Shown here: piece after piece, positions 6,626 to 15,865 of the stretch
Numbering within the stretch: position 1 is the stretch's first letter
Layout of the letters: each line of letters opens with the position of its first letter
From: Candidatus Gastranaerophilales bacterium
GTDB taxonomy: Bacteria > Cyanobacteriota > Vampirovibrionia > Gastranaerophilales > Gastranaerophilaceae
Reading direction: 5' to 3'
NCBI GenBank assembly: GCA_944326635.1
Contig: CALVEU010000002.1
Coordinates: forward strand, 1 to 63,769
Length of the DNA stretch: 63,769 nucleotides
Made by a program: the position numbers and the translations under genes
Notes under the pieces: model-generated
Databases searched by the model: none
What the model was told of the DNA's origin: nothing
What the model saw: the letters and a program-made list of their open reading frames with translations, nothing else

Positions 6626-9133
6626 TTAGCCTTTAATCATTTTTGAAAGTTTTGAATTATTTGTAAAATTTATATTTTGTTGTTTAGTTTCTTGTTTATT
6701 ATTATCTATTTTAGTTTCTGTATTTTTAGGAGTAACTTCGTAAGATTTTATTGAACGTTTACCTGTTAATCGTTTCATAAAGTCATAGTATTTTCTAGTG
6801 AAGCCAGTTGCTTTATTTTGTTTTTCTTCAAGCGCAATTAATTGATCTCTTGAGTGAGTACCTACTGCAACACCTACAGATTTTCTTGTCAGCCATTCAC
6901 CTATTGTTGTATTTGTCAATGTAATCCAGCTCATTCCGAATAATGATTGATGGTATTGTTTGCTGAATGTGCTGTTGAATAGGTCAATTAGCAATGTTTG
7001 ATAGAATAATCTAGAACCTTCTTGTACAAATCTTTCTTTGAATTTTGTTTTAGCACCTTCGACATCATTACCATTTGATTTCAACATTACCATGTTGTAG
7101 TTATCTGTCATAAGGAACCAGATTGTAGCTGCCAGAGCTGCTGTTTTTGCAAGGTTTGATAATTCACTGTTAGATACGTTAGACATTGTATCAACGTTAA
7201 ATGATTTCAATATATTGTCTTTTACATAATCTTGGAATTCTTTTGGTGATAAGTTCTTTTTAGCAGCTTGATGCCCAATGTTTTCAATACTTTTTGCAAG
7301 AGATGATACATTTGAAATTCTTCTTAGTAATTCTTCTTCATCTGCTGACAATTTTGTATTTTTTGCAATTTTACCGCTTGAAACATTTTGTATAAATTCT
7401 TCAAGAGCTTTTGAGTCTGGAACATTTTTTTCTTTTGCATAATTTTTTACAATTGTGCTAAGAGTATTTTTATCTTTTATATCTAATTTTAAGAAACTTG
7501 ATTTTTTACTTAGTGATTTGATCGCATCATCAATTACAGTGTAAGGTAGTGTTCCATATTTCCATACAAATTTGAATGGAGCTAAGAAGAAGTTTACGAA
7601 TGGTTTAATTTTCTTATCTTTTGCTCCAAGACTTATCGTTCCGTCAGGATTTGTTGAAGTTTTTGCAATTTTTCTGTATTCTTCAGCTAAATTATTGAAG
7701 CCATTTTTATCAAGAACTTTAGTAATTTCATTGAATTTTTCTTTTGAGATTCTGTAATCTTTAATTTGAGTTAATTCATTATAATGTTTTTTAAAGTATC
7801 CTGAGAATGATTTCCAAGCATTATCTATTGTAGAAACTTTTCTAAGTCCTTTTACTGCAAATCCTCCGCCAATAATTACACCTACTGCTTTGAGTACTGT
7901 ATTTAAAGATAGTAGAGGTTTTTGTTGTTTTTCTTTATCTTCTTTATTTTCTGATGCTTTGAATGATAAATCAGGTTTAATATTAGCTTCAGGTGCGTGA
8001 TTTTTCTCATTTTCAGCTCTTGCTTCTTCTGGAGTTAATCTTGTGATATGTTTACCGTTGATTACACGAGAAAACGCTTCTGTTGTAAGTGTTGTTAACG
8101 CTGTCATCAACATAATACCCATTTTAGAATTGTTTATGTATTTGTTTAAAGCTCCTAATGTTACAAGAGTTATATATGCATTGAAGCCTATTCTTGCCAT
8201 TTCTTGTTTAAATCTTACTTTTTGTTCCTGAGATGCTGCTTTTTTGTCATCGTCCATCATTCTTGATAGGTTATAAGCATCGTTAGCAAGGAATATTGCA
8301 GGAGGAAGACCTGATACTAATCTATTTAGAGATCTTTCATGTTTTGTATCATAGTTTCCTGTTTTTGGGTCAAACATTTTTACTGATTGTCTGAATATTT
8401 TAGATGAAATTTCAGCATCAGATTTTCCTTTTACATCTTTCATTGTTTCAAATAAGCCGCGTAAAGAGTTTACTTTTGCATCTACTTTTGAACGTTGTCT
8501 TATTGATTTGAAAAATGGTTGTTGAAGAGTTTTGTCAGCCCATCCTTTAAGTGGTTTAATTTTTCCTGCTAATGTAACAATTCCGTTTAGAATATCAGCA
8601 GGAAGAATTTTTATTGGATAAATTAAGCCGTCCCAAATAAGTTGTGGAATAGTTTTTTTGTTGAAAGTGATTTTATCTCCGTTGATTTCGACCATTTTCT
8701 TTGTAAGTTCGGAATCTCGGACGCTTTCAAATAATTCTTGACCAATAGAGGATTGAATTTTCTCTCCGTTTTTACCAGTTTTTTCTATTCCTGTATGTTT
8801 TTTTGCAAATTGCAAAAATTCATTTATGCTGTATTCGCCTGCTTTTTTATAGCTTGGAGCAAATCTTAAAGCTAAGCCAGTAGCTATTAGAGCACCTACA
8901 GTATAAAGAAGTGGTTTCATTTTGTCATCTTTTGGAGGTTGTTTTTTATCCCCATTAAAAGAAAGACCTTTAAAAGATAAATCGGTTGAAATACTTTTTA
9001 AAGGTCTCTCGTTTATTAAATTTTTTGATGACAAGAACTCGGAAGAAAGAGGAACATGTTTTGGAGATAATTCTCCTGCTGACTTTTGTCGTTGTTTCAC
9101 TGTGTCGTAGTTCGTTAATCTTCCTATAAGCAT
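6626..9133 (-). CDS. Large lineage-specific protein with internal duplication, 835 aa
   Basis: No known family is recognised. I chose ATG 9133 because GGAAGGA lies 8 nt upstream. The in-frame ATG at 9154 has no ribosome binding site, and its own first codons contain that GGAAGGA. Near the N-terminus is LSFKGLSFNG (about residues 52-61), a short motif recurring in other unknown proteins here. The protein then shows two copies of one layout. Each has a membrane-like segment, a positively charged helical region, a second hydrophobic block with ANDAYNL (first copy) or MTDNYNM (second copy), a KFK-containing amphipathic helix, and a block ending R..NGK or R.SVG. The C-terminus is polar. It is co-transcribed with the 156-aa gene below. 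Confidence 0.6.
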   Translation of the reverse strand: MLIGRLTNYDTVKQRQKSAGELSPKHVPLSSEFLSSKNLINERPLKSISTDLSFKGLSFNGDKKQPPKDDKMKPLLYTVGALIATGLALRFAPSYKKAGEYSINEFLQFAKKHTGIEKTGKNGEKIQSSIGQELFESVRDSELTKKMVEINGDKITFNKKTIPQLIWDGLIYPIKILPADILNGIVTLAGKIKPLKGWADKTLQQPFFKSIRQRSKVDAKVNSLRGLFETMKDVKGKSDAEISSKIFRQSVKMFDPKTGNYDTKHERSLNRLVSGLPPAIFLANDAYNLSRMMDDDKKAASQEQKVRFKQEMARIGFNAYITLVTLGALNKYINNSKMGIMLMTALTTLTTEAFSRVINGKHITRLTPEEARAENEKNHAPEANIKPDLSFKASENKEDKEKQQKPLLSLNTVLKAVGVIIGGGFAVKGLRKVSTIDNAWKSFSGYFKKHYNELTQIKDYRISKEKFNEITKVLDKNGFNNLAEEYRKIAKTSTNPDGTISLGAKDKKIKPFVNFFLAPFKFVWKYGTLPYTVIDDAIKSLSKKSSFLKLDIKDKNTLSTIVKNYAKEKNVPDSKALEEFIQNVSSGKIAKNTKLSADEEELLRRISNVSSLAKSIENIGHQAAKKNLSPKEFQDYVKDNILKSFNVDTMSNVSNSELSNLAKTAALAATIWFLMTDNYNMVMLKSNGNDVEGAKTKFKERFVQEGSRLFYQTLLIDLFNSTFSKQYHQSLFGMSWITLTNTTIGEWLTRKSVGVAVGTHSRDQLIALEEKQNKATGFTRKYYDFMKRLTGKRSIKSYEVTPKNTETKIDNNKQETKQQNINFTNNSKLSKMIKG

Positions 9134-9179
9134 TGTCTTTTTCCTTCCCGTCATGTATTTTTAACTGAACATGTTTTTT

Positions 9180-9191
9180 TGACAAGTGGCA
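9180..9191. promoter_or_regulatory. Operator-like motif, TGACAAGTGGCA
   Basis: This 12-bp imperfect inverted repeat lies upstream of the 835-aa gene. On the minus strand it directly follows a TATACT box (9192-9197), so it would cover the transcription start. Close variants occur at 10409-10420 and 32268-32279, all between genes. The regulator is unknown. Confidence 0.35.
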
Positions 9192-9225
9192 GTATATACA
9201 AAATTTACAGTATTTAACAAATTTT

Positions 9226-10026
9226 TTATAAATGCTGTAATATTGATAAAATCAGGCTTTTAAATTTTATTTTTGCGCTATTTGCTGCTTCAATAACTTC
9301 TTCATGAGATAATTTCCCACTTGTTTCAGAACTTGCAGCATTTGTAATGCAGCTTATCCCTAGGATATTTAATCCGCAATAATTCCCGACGATAGCTTCT
9401 GGTACAGTAGACATTCCAACAGCATCTCCGCCGAGTTTTCTAATCATTTTTATTTCTGCAGGTGTTTCATATGATGGTCCCGAATTTGCCCAATATACAC
9501 CTTTTTTTATATCTATATCTAAATCTTTAGCACATTTTTCAGCTATTTTGATTAATGATTTTTGATAAACTTCTGTCATATCAGGGAAACGCTCCCCTAA
9601 TTTTTCATCATTAGGACCAATCAGAGGATTTGAGCCCATATGATTTATATGATCAGTTATCAACATTAAATCTGCAGGTCTGTATTCTTCATTTACAGCT
9701 CCAGCTGCGTTTGTAAGAATTAGAGTTTTTATTCCAAGTTCTTTCATTATTTTAATAGGATAAGTTATTTCCTGCATGGAATGACCTTCATAAAAATGGT
9801 TGCGTCCTTGCATCATTAAAACTTTTTTACCTTGAATTGTTGCAAAAACTAATCTTCCTTTGTGCCCATGTACAGTAGATTTGATAAAGTTCGGGATTTC
9901 ATTATAATTAATCGCATAATCACAGTATTCATCAGCTAATTCTCCAAGTCCAGAACCTAGTATAATAGCTATTTCCGGTTTAAAATCGTTAGTTTTTTCC
10001 CTGATAAATTCGATTGTGTTTTGCAT
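9226..10026 (-). CDS. punA: Purine nucleoside phosphorylase
   Basis: This enzyme splits inosine or guanosine with phosphate into the free base and ribose-1-phosphate in purine salvage. Family marks of the trimeric (inosine/guanosine) type are IILGSGLGELA near the start, VHGHKGRLVF, MQGRNHFYEGHS, LILTNAAGAVN, the GPSYETPAEI block and AVGMSTVPEAI (GMST-type base-site loop). The start at ATG 10026 has AAGGAG 7 nt upstream. An in-frame ATG at 10047 would add seven residues but lacks a ribosome binding site. A terminator-like hairpin sits just upstream with no room for a promoter between, so expression probably depends on read-through from the omega-like gene. Confidence 0.93.
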   Translation of the reverse strand: MQNTIEFIREKTNDFKPEIAIILGSGLGELADEYCDYAINYNEIPNFIKSTVHGHKGRLVFATIQGKKVLMMQGRNHFYEGHSMQEITYPIKIMKELGIKTLILTNAAGAVNEEYRPADLMLITDHINHMGSNPLIGPNDEKLGERFPDMTEVYQKSLIKIAEKCAKDLDIDIKKGVYWANSGPSYETPAEIKMIRKLGGDAVGMSTVPEAIVGNYCGLNILGISCITNAASSETSGKLSHEEVIEAANSAKIKFKSLILSILQHL

Positions 10027-10048
10027 ATATAAACTCCTTTTACCCATT

Positions 10049-10079
10049 AAAAAAGTTAGAGTAATCTCTAACTTTTTTA
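10049..10079 (-). terminator. Terminator-like hairpin (possible attenuator) before punA
   Basis: GTTAGAG (10055-10061) and CTCTAAC (10066-10072) form a stem with a 4-nt loop flanked by A and T runs, so it would work in both directions. For leftward transcripts of the omega-like gene it lies only about 12 nt before the punA ribosome binding site, which suggests partial termination rather than a full stop. Confidence 0.65.
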
Positions 10080-10107
10080 TAAAACTTTATCCTTTTGTTT
10101 AGTGAAA

Positions 10108-10350
10108 TTAACCTACTAAACGATCATCATCAGCTTCTGCAGCTTTAACCATTATGGCATGTTCCACAGGATTTTCTTTTTTATAAGTTGTGTCAAAATT
10201 TTCTTCAAAATTAAAATCGTCATGAGCTTTTTTAGCTTGATTTTCATCTACAAGTTTTTTTGCAAGCTCTGCAATTTCATATACTAATTGATATCTGTTG
10301 TCGGTATTTTCGTTTAAATCCCAAGCAACTCTTATTATTTGATCCATCAT
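10108..10350 (-). CDS. rpoZ: RNA polymerase omega subunit-like protein
   Basis: This 80-aa acidic protein has the layout of RpoZ: an N-terminal segment with NRYQLVYEIAELAKKLVDE, then KENPVEHAIMVKAAE, matching the conserved K.PV..AI.E.A.G region of omega. Omega helps fold and assemble the beta-prime subunit. Two adjacent ATGs (10350 and 10347) are possible starts, with GAGG about 10 nt upstream. It is followed by a terminator-like hairpin and punA. The small size makes the family call less than certain, and no other omega candidate occurs in the window. Confidence 0.6.
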   Translation of the reverse strand: MMDQIIRVAWDLNENTDNRYQLVYEIAELAKKLVDENQAKKAHDDFNFEENFDTTYKKENPVEHAIMVKAAEADDDRLVG

Positions 10351-10408
10351 AAGTTAAAACCTCACTTTTGTTTAATATATATTTAATACTATAATACAAA
10401 AAAAAATT

Positions 10409-10420
10409 TGGCAAGTGGCA
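10409..10420. promoter_or_regulatory. Operator-like motif, TGGCAAGTGGCA
   Basis: The motif is a variant of the elements at 9180 and 32268. It lies in the divergent spacer between the omega-like gene and the MCE gene, overlapping the expected -35 position of the MCE promoter (-10 TATAAT at 10439-10444). Confidence 0.35.
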
Positions 10421-10438
10421 AAAAAACATGAATTGTTG

Positions 10439-10444
10439 TATAAT
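10439..10444 (+). promoter_or_regulatory. -10 box placing the start site at the MCE ATG
   Basis: A perfect TATAAT ends 6 nt before ATG 10451. The usual 6-7 nt from a -10 box to the first transcribed base puts the transcript start at the ATG itself. A weak -35-like GTGGCA (10415-10420) lies 18 nt upstream. No ribosome binding site precedes this ATG, so the mRNA is probably leaderless. Confidence 0.55.
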
Positions 10445-10450
10445 TGGCTT

Positions 10451-11080
10451 ATGAAAATTTTTGACGGAATTCACAAATATATTTTAATAGAATTCGTTAT
10501 TTGGTTTTTTATATTATGTGTTGCAGTAGCTGGTATTAAAATTCACCATTATCACAAGGAAAAAGAGCTTGTGACTTACCAGATTTTTATGCCTGATGTA
10601 GATGGCTTAATTGTTGGTTCTCCTGTCAAGTTTATGGGGGTTCCGGTCGGATATATTGAGAAGGTTAAGATCGTTTCTAATGAAGTTTATTTAAAGATTG
10701 TTATAACTGATAAAGATGTTGAATTGCCAAAAGGTTCTATCGCAACTGTTGAGTTTAACGGTATGGGAGGATCTAAATCTTTAGAAATTTATCCTCCGAC
10801 AGATGAAAGTATTGCAGAAAATAAATTGATTGTAGTTCAATCTCCTAAACGCTTACATGATTCTTTAGGTTTGTTGAATGATATGTTTGATAAAATAGGC
10901 TCTATATCGACAAAACTTTCTTTTTTTGCAAAAGAAACAGGTGCTGTTGAAATGGGTAAAGGTATTAATGTCGGAGAAATTCAAAGTAATATGGGGCTTT
11001 TGGATAAATGGTTAAAAGAGTTTTCTACTTTAAAAAAAGAAGGGGTAAAATATGAACAAAGAGAAAGTCAGAATAATTAA
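10451..11080 (+). CDS. MCE/MlaD family lipid-transport protein
   Basis: This 209-aa protein has an N-terminal membrane segment (about residues 11-31) and one MCE domain (about 42-130) with the typical DGLIVGSPVKFMGVPVGYI and a later GMGGSKSLEIYPP. MCE proteins form hexameric rings that move phospholipids between membranes with an ABC transporter. I took ATG 10451 as start. An in-frame GTG at 10415 gives 12 more residues but would lie upstream of the -10 box. The end overlaps upp by 29 nt. The permease and ATPase partners are not in the window. A single MCE domain with a short tail resembles MlaD and cyanobacterial homologues. Confidence 0.82.
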   Translation: MKIFDGIHKYILIEFVIWFFILCVAVAGIKIHHYHKEKELVTYQIFMPDVDGLIVGSPVKFMGVPVGYIEKVKIVSNEVYLKIVITDKDVELPKGSIATVEFNGMGGSKSLEIYPPTDESIAENKLIVVQSPKRLHDSLGLLNDMFDKIGSISTKLSFFAKETGAVEMGKGINVGEIQSNMGLLDKWLKEFSTLKKEGVKYEQRESQNN

Positions 11081-11702
11081 TAATCCTGTTGTGTTATTAA
11101 ATTTATGTACAATGCGTGATAAAAATACAGATAGTCAAGGGGTTAGAATTGCGACAAGAAAAATTACAAGATGTCTTTTGTATGAAGCTGCAAAAAATTT
11201 GCCTTTAGTCGATACTCAGGTGACTACTCCTTTAACTACATTTACTGCAAAAACTGTTGATCCGAATATAAATTTAATTATTTCTCCAATTTTACGAGCA
11301 GGACTTATTTTTACTGATGAAGCTATAGATATTTTGCCTCAGGCTTGTATAAGACACATTGGAATGTATAGAGATGAAAAAACATTAAAACCTGTTTGGT
11401 ATTACAATAAAGTTCCAATGGAAGCTCCTAATCCTGAAAAATTTTATATATATATAACAGATCCAATGTTAGCGACAGGAAATTCTTTGATTGAAGCAAT
11501 AAAATTATATGCAGATAAAGGAATTCCTATTGATAATATTAAAGTAATTTGTATTATTGCGGCTCCTCAGGGAATTGAGAATATTCAAAAACATTATCCG
11601 GATATAGAAATTATTACAGCAGCAGTGGATGAATACTTAAATGAAAAAGGTTATATTGTCCCAGGTATGGGTGATGCAGGAGATAGAATTTTTAATACTT
11701 AA
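11052..11702 (+). CDS. upp: Uracil phosphoribosyltransferase
   Basis: Upp joins uracil and PRPP to give UMP in pyrimidine salvage. The 216-aa length fits. Visible marks are LISPILRAGLIFTDEA (the PILRAG loop), the PRPP-binding block ITDPMLATGNSLIEAI (DPMLATG, about residues 136-142) and the C-terminal PGMGDAGDRIF, which matches the uracil-binding PG.GD.G.R.FGT end. It overlaps the MCE gene by 29 nt, has GGGGT just before the ATG inside that gene, and is followed by a strong terminator, so the two form a short operon. Confidence 0.96.
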   Translation: MNKEKVRIINNPVVLLNLCTMRDKNTDSQGVRIATRKITRCLLYEAAKNLPLVDTQVTTPLTTFTAKTVDPNINLIISPILRAGLIFTDEAIDILPQACIRHIGMYRDEKTLKPVWYYNKVPMEAPNPEKFYIYITDPMLATGNSLIEAIKLYADKGIPIDNIKVICIIAAPQGIENIQKHYPDIEIITAAVDEYLNEKGYIVPGMGDAGDRIFNT

Positions 11703-11729
11703 TTTGATTTGTAAACAAATATAAACATA

Positions 11730-11778
11730 AATAACGGTATTTTTTAAAGTCTGTTTAAAAATATACCGTTATTTTTTA
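11730..11778 (+). terminator. Terminator after upp
   Basis: AATAACGGTAT (11730-11740) pairs with ATACCGTTATT (11763-11773), followed by a T run. The loop is about 22 nt. Confidence 0.75.
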
Positions 11779-11806
11779 TGTGTGTAAGAAATAGGAATAT
11801 TATTAT

Positions 11807-13621
11807 ATGGATTTTCAAATTACGAGTGTGAATGCAAGTACAAATATCGGTTCAACTGAAGCTAAAAAAGATATTGAAAAATTAAAAAAAGAAGCTAGGG
11901 CTAAGGGTGAATATATCGTGACAGTAAGTGGTAATGAGACTGGATTAAGTGCCATTGCTCGTAAATTTAATATGTCTTTAAGTGGTTTTAAAAAACTTAC
12001 AGGTCTTACAAAAGATACTTTAACTAAAGGGCAGGTTATAAAAAATGTTCCGCACGAAAAAATTCCTGATGGTAAAGGTTTAAAATATTTAGCAGAAAAA
12101 AATGGAATGAGTTTAGATGAATTGTTAAAATTAAATGGTTTACATAAAAATTATCAACCTTCAAAGGGTGAGTATTTTTATGTTTATCCAAAAGATTCTG
12201 GTGATGAAAAAAAATCAGAAAAAATGATTGAAAAATCTAAGCCAAAACCGGTACATGAAATTAAAGAAACTGATATTCAGAAAAAAGAAAAGTCTTCTGT
12301 AAGTCCTCAAAAAATTGCAGAACAAATTAGAGATGCTGTATCTTCAAATTATGGTGCTGTTGGAAAAGAAGATTTTAGTAAAGCATTTTTGCAAATAAAT
12401 GAAAAAAATGTAAAACAAGTAATCAAAGCTTATGATGAATTACCTGATAATGATGAATCTTTAATTAATGCGATATCTTCTGAGGTATGGAGTTCTAAAG
12501 ATTTACGGAAAGATGCAATAATGAATGTCTATGATAATTTGGCTAAGCAAACTAAAACTGTTAATGCTTCGCAAAGACAAGAATTTAAAGCAGAATTAGA
12601 TAAACAATTTGGAAAATTTATTGGTATGGTAAATACTGAAAAATTGGATTCGATGATTAATAGTATGATTAATCAGCAGGCTGTACCATCAAAATCTAAA
12701 GGAGCATCACCATCTACTCCTATGGAAATTATGAAAAGTTCAAATGGAGGAAGTAGTGAAGACATTACAAGTTCTACTTTAACTAATATAAAAGACGGCA
12801 GTGGAAATTATGTGACTGCTGGTACATTGAAAAAATGGGCTATAAGTAGTGGTAAAAATGATAAAGGTTTTAGTAAGGTCGAAAACCCTTATATTGTAAG
12901 GCCTTTACCAAATTATAATACTGAAACTAAAAAAATTGAGGCTTTAACTGAGTTAAGAGAAGCTACAAGTAATGGTGATTTGAATGGTAAAGTAATAATT
13001 TTAAATTCCGGGCATGGCGGTTATCAACAAAACAATGGGTATTTTGATCCTGGAACAGTTTTGTCTGTTAAAAATGCAGAAGGTAAAGAAATGCCGATTG
13101 AAGAATGGCGTGTAGCCCAAAGTTTTGTAGATAAGTTATCTGATGAATTAAGAGGCAGAGGTGCTAATGTTATTTTTGTTTCAGGTGCTGTAAGAAATGG
13201 TGGAATGGCAAAACAACAATACCTAGAAAATTTAATTGCCGGTAAAAAAGGTTCTGATGAAGTGAGAGAATTGATCAGTGATACTGATAAATCTGATATG
13301 TTGTTTCTTTCTGTTCATGTGGAATCAGCAAAAGAAAGACCTGATTCTAGAATGTGTACAGTGAGATATTCAAAAGATATTGATAAAGAGTTGTCAGACA
13401 ATATTAACAAACACTTAAAAAAAGGTTTTATGGCTTTAACTCCAGATGTTACGCATGATAATTTATATGTAAATAATGCTACTAAAGGTGTTCCGTCTTC
13501 ATTATTAGAAATTGGAAATATTGCAAATGGAGATATTACAAATTCTCTATTATCTAGTTATGATCAAAAAAAATATATGAAATGTGTCGCTGATGCGATT
13601 GAAGAGACTATGAATAATTAA
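11807..13621 (+). CDS. LysM-containing N-acetylmuramoyl-L-alanine amidase
   Basis: This 604-aa protein has two LysM-like repeats near the N-terminus (about residues 37-80 and 83-127), a Lys/Ser-rich linker, a helical middle (about 165-290), and a C-terminal Amidase_3 domain (about 395-604). Zinc-ligand features of the amidase are visible as ILNSGHGGYQ, the Glu in EEWRVAQ, LSVHVES and SSLLEIGNIAN near the end. Such enzymes cut the bond between N-acetylmuramic acid and the stem peptide. No classical signal peptide is seen, so export is unexplained. It is followed 9 nt later by a LysM lysozyme, which suggests a cell-wall remodelling pair. Confidence 0.85.
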   Translation: MDFQITSVNASTNIGSTEAKKDIEKLKKEARAKGEYIVTVSGNETGLSAIARKFNMSLSGFKKLTGLTKDTLTKGQVIKNVPHEKIPDGKGLKYLAEKNGMSLDELLKLNGLHKNYQPSKGEYFYVYPKDSGDEKKSEKMIEKSKPKPVHEIKETDIQKKEKSSVSPQKIAEQIRDAVSSNYGAVGKEDFSKAFLQINEKNVKQVIKAYDELPDNDESLINAISSEVWSSKDLRKDAIMNVYDNLAKQTKTVNASQRQEFKAELDKQFGKFIGMVNTEKLDSMINSMINQQAVPSKSKGASPSTPMEIMKSSNGGSSEDITSSTLTNIKDGSGNYVTAGTLKKWAISSGKNDKGFSKVENPYIVRPLPNYNTETKKIEALTELREATSNGDLNGKVIILNSGHGGYQQNNGYFDPGTVLSVKNAEGKEMPIEEWRVAQSFVDKLSDELRGRGANVIFVSGAVRNGGMAKQQYLENLIAGKKGSDEVRELISDTDKSDMLFLSVHVESAKERPDSRMCTVRYSKDIDKELSDNINKHLKKGFMALTPDVTHDNLYVNNATKGVPSSLLEIGNIANGDITNSLLSSYDQKKYMKCVADAIEETMNN

Positions 13622-13630
13622 GGTAATAAT

Positions 13631-14917
13631 ATGTTTGGTTTAGGATTTTTAGATTTTATAGCAGATTTATTTGGTTTTTCTTCTGATAAAAAAATTGAAC
13701 AGAAAAATTCAAATAAAAAACAATTGCCAGTTACATATCACAAGGTAAAAGCTGGAGAAACTTTATATTCTATTGCAAAAGCTAATGGGATTTCTGTTGA
13801 AACTCTAAAAGCTGCTAATGGAATAAAAGATGATATGTTATCTGTTGGTCAAAATTTAAAAATCCCAACAAAATCTTCAGAAACAATATTTCCAAAAACT
13901 AAAAAATCTGAAAATTCAGGTTTTCAAATGTATAGAGAAATTTCTGATGAAGAAATTGCAAGAGAAAATGCTAGAAATAAATTTGTAAAAATAACCAAAA
14001 ATCCACCTTATACAATAAAAGCAGGTGATACCGCAGAATCAATTGCTAAACAGTTTAATGTTTCTCCTGATGCAATTATTGCTCTAAATTCTTTAGATGA
14101 GAAATCATTAAAAATCGGTAAGGTAATTAAAATCCCTGAAACAAGAACTGTGAAGAATGTAAAAAATATAAACGATGTAGCTAAAGCTACAGGCTTCAGT
14201 TTAGAATATTTAAAATCTCTTGAAATTATGGAGGAAAAACATAATAAAATTTATACTGACAAAAATGGTGTAAAAACTATAGGTATTGGACATGCATTAT
14301 CTAATTCTGAAGCAAAAAGGTTTGTTGGTAAAAATTTATCAGATTCCCAGATATATACTATGCTTGCTCAGGATTTATTAGTTAGAGAACAGAATATAAA
14401 AATGATTGTTGGAGAGAATGTTTATAAAAAAATGCCTCAACCTGTTAAAGATGCTGTGATGGATTTTGTGTTTAACAGAGGTGAGACAATATTTGAGAAT
14501 AAAAAGGATTTGGTAGATAGTTTGAAAAAAGGTGATTATAAGTCTGCTATTTCTCAAATGGATACAGATTATTCTCTGATGAAATTTAAATCATCTGAAG
14601 AATTGCAAGCATATATGGCTAAATTTAAGGATAAAAGAATTTTTCTGGTCGAAAAAGATGGAAAAACATTGAGAAAATATTTAAGTGGCCTTGATAAACG
14701 TAGATTATTTGAAATTGCTCATGCAAGTAAAATATATAAAAATAATATTCCTAAAGAAATAATATCTTCCGCCCAAAATTTATATAATAGAGGATTATAT
14801 TTTCTGAGTATTGAAACTCAGAACAGGACTTATCCACAACAAGCATATCAAAATATAAAAGCTGATTTTAATATTTTGGTGAATGATTGGTTTGATGGAA
14901 AAATAAAAATGAAATAA
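13631..14917 (+). CDS. LysM-containing GH24-type (T4-like) lysozyme
   Basis: This 428-aa protein carries two LysM repeats (about residues 36-77 and 122-165). A lysozyme domain follows with the GH24 catalytic pattern: Glu in MEEKHNKIYTDKNG, then TIGIGHAL, giving the E-8-D/C-5-T layout. A helical C-terminal extension of about 120 residues follows. GH24 enzymes cleave the glycan backbone of peptidoglycan and are common in phages, but no phage genes surround this one. It pairs with the upstream amidase (9-nt gap). No signal peptide is visible, although the N-terminus is hydrophobic (LGFLDFIADLFGF). Confidence 0.82.
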   Translation: MFGLGFLDFIADLFGFSSDKKIEQKNSNKKQLPVTYHKVKAGETLYSIAKANGISVETLKAANGIKDDMLSVGQNLKIPTKSSETIFPKTKKSENSGFQMYREISDEEIARENARNKFVKITKNPPYTIKAGDTAESIAKQFNVSPDAIIALNSLDEKSLKIGKVIKIPETRTVKNVKNINDVAKATGFSLEYLKSLEIMEEKHNKIYTDKNGVKTIGIGHALSNSEAKRFVGKNLSDSQIYTMLAQDLLVREQNIKMIVGENVYKKMPQPVKDAVMDFVFNRGETIFENKKDLVDSLKKGDYKSAISQMDTDYSLMKFKSSEELQAYMAKFKDKRIFLVEKDGKTLRKYLSGLDKRRLFEIAHASKIYKNNIPKEIISSAQNLYNRGLYFLSIETQNRTYPQQAYQNIKADFNILVNDWFDGKIKMK

Positions 14918-14926
14918 TCAATAAAA

Positions 14927-15682
14927 TTATTGATGACCGTTTCTTTTTACTAATTCTAAAAGTTGGAGCATTTTTCTTTTTAATTTTAAATTTTCATCTT
15001 TTAGATTTGCAATTTCTTCTTCGTATTTTTGATTATCGTTTGTAAATGTAGTTTCCGGTTTTGGAACAGTATTATAATCAAGGATGAAACGCTTTTTAGC
15101 TTCTTCTTTAAGAATAACTAAAGCTTTTATGTCATCTTCTGTTACAAAACCAAGAGAAATTAAGATTTCTCCAAATTTTTTAGGGTTTCCTGATTCTTGA
15201 GCATCTCTATTTGCTAATATTGCTTGTTGTAACTGATCTACAGAGATAACTCCTTTTTGCTTAAAGTATTCTCCAATTCTAAATTTTCCTGCAATAAATC
15301 CAGCCATAGCATGAATTTCTTTAGAATCAGGGACTTTTATAAAATTTTGTTCAAGGCATAATTCATAATATTTTGCGACTTCTTCCATAGAAAGGAATGT
15401 ATTTACAGAAATTTCTAACATTGAATATTCATTTGCACAACCTTGTAAAAAGTTATAAATATTGTTATCAAGACCGCATTTTCTTTCAGTCAATTCTGTT
15501 TTACCTTTAAATGTAAGTGTTGGAATGAATGTAGAAAAAGTGTCATTTGGGTTGTTTCTTAGAAAATCTTCACAAGCAAGAGCTTGCATTTCTTTGCTTA
15601 ATTTTAAATAAATTACTTGTTTAACCCATAAAGGAACATTTAAAACTTTTTCCAAAAACAAATCAAGAATATTTTTTTTCAA
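14927..15682 (-). CDS. Protein with GspE/MshE N-terminal-like domain
   Basis: This 251-aa protein of uncertain role has a segment at about residues 132-200 (RIGEYFKQKGVISVDQLQQA, then KKFGEILISLGFVTEDDI). It matches the repeat pattern of the N-terminal domain of type II secretion/type IV pilus ATPases (LG..L...G.I....L..AL), a module that in MshE binds c-di-GMP. No ATPase domain follows, and the C-terminus is a coiled coil (about 215-245). The motif PTLTFKG lies near residue 53. It could be a stand-alone regulator of the pilus machinery whose parts lie elsewhere in the window. That link is inference. Confidence 0.55.
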   Translation of the reverse strand: MKKNILDLFLEKVLNVPLWVKQVIYLKLSKEMQALACEDFLRNNPNDTFSTFIPTLTFKGKTELTERKCGLDNNIYNFLQGCANEYSMLEISVNTFLSMEEVAKYYELCLEQNFIKVPDSKEIHAMAGFIAGKFRIGEYFKQKGVISVDQLQQAILANRDAQESGNPKKFGEILISLGFVTEDDIKALVILKEEAKKRFILDYNTVPKPETTFTNDNQKYEEEIANLKDENLKLKRKMLQLLELVKRNGHQ

Positions 15683-15865
15683 ATCAACCTCGCATAATCA
15701 ATCTATATATGTTTATTATTATACCATATAATATGAATTTATTCAAGTTTAGGATTAGGCAAAAGATTTTAGATTCTCCAAAAGGTGGATTTATTTATTC
15801 TTCTTTATGCTATTGATTTATAATAATTAAAATTGTATTATAGATTTATAATAGGAGAAGTATGT

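Noticed and set aside
13631-14917. Prophage remnant, suggested by a T4-type lysozyme domain
   Set aside because: The gene has LysM repeats and pairs with a LysM amidase; no phage structural, integrase or terminase genes are near.
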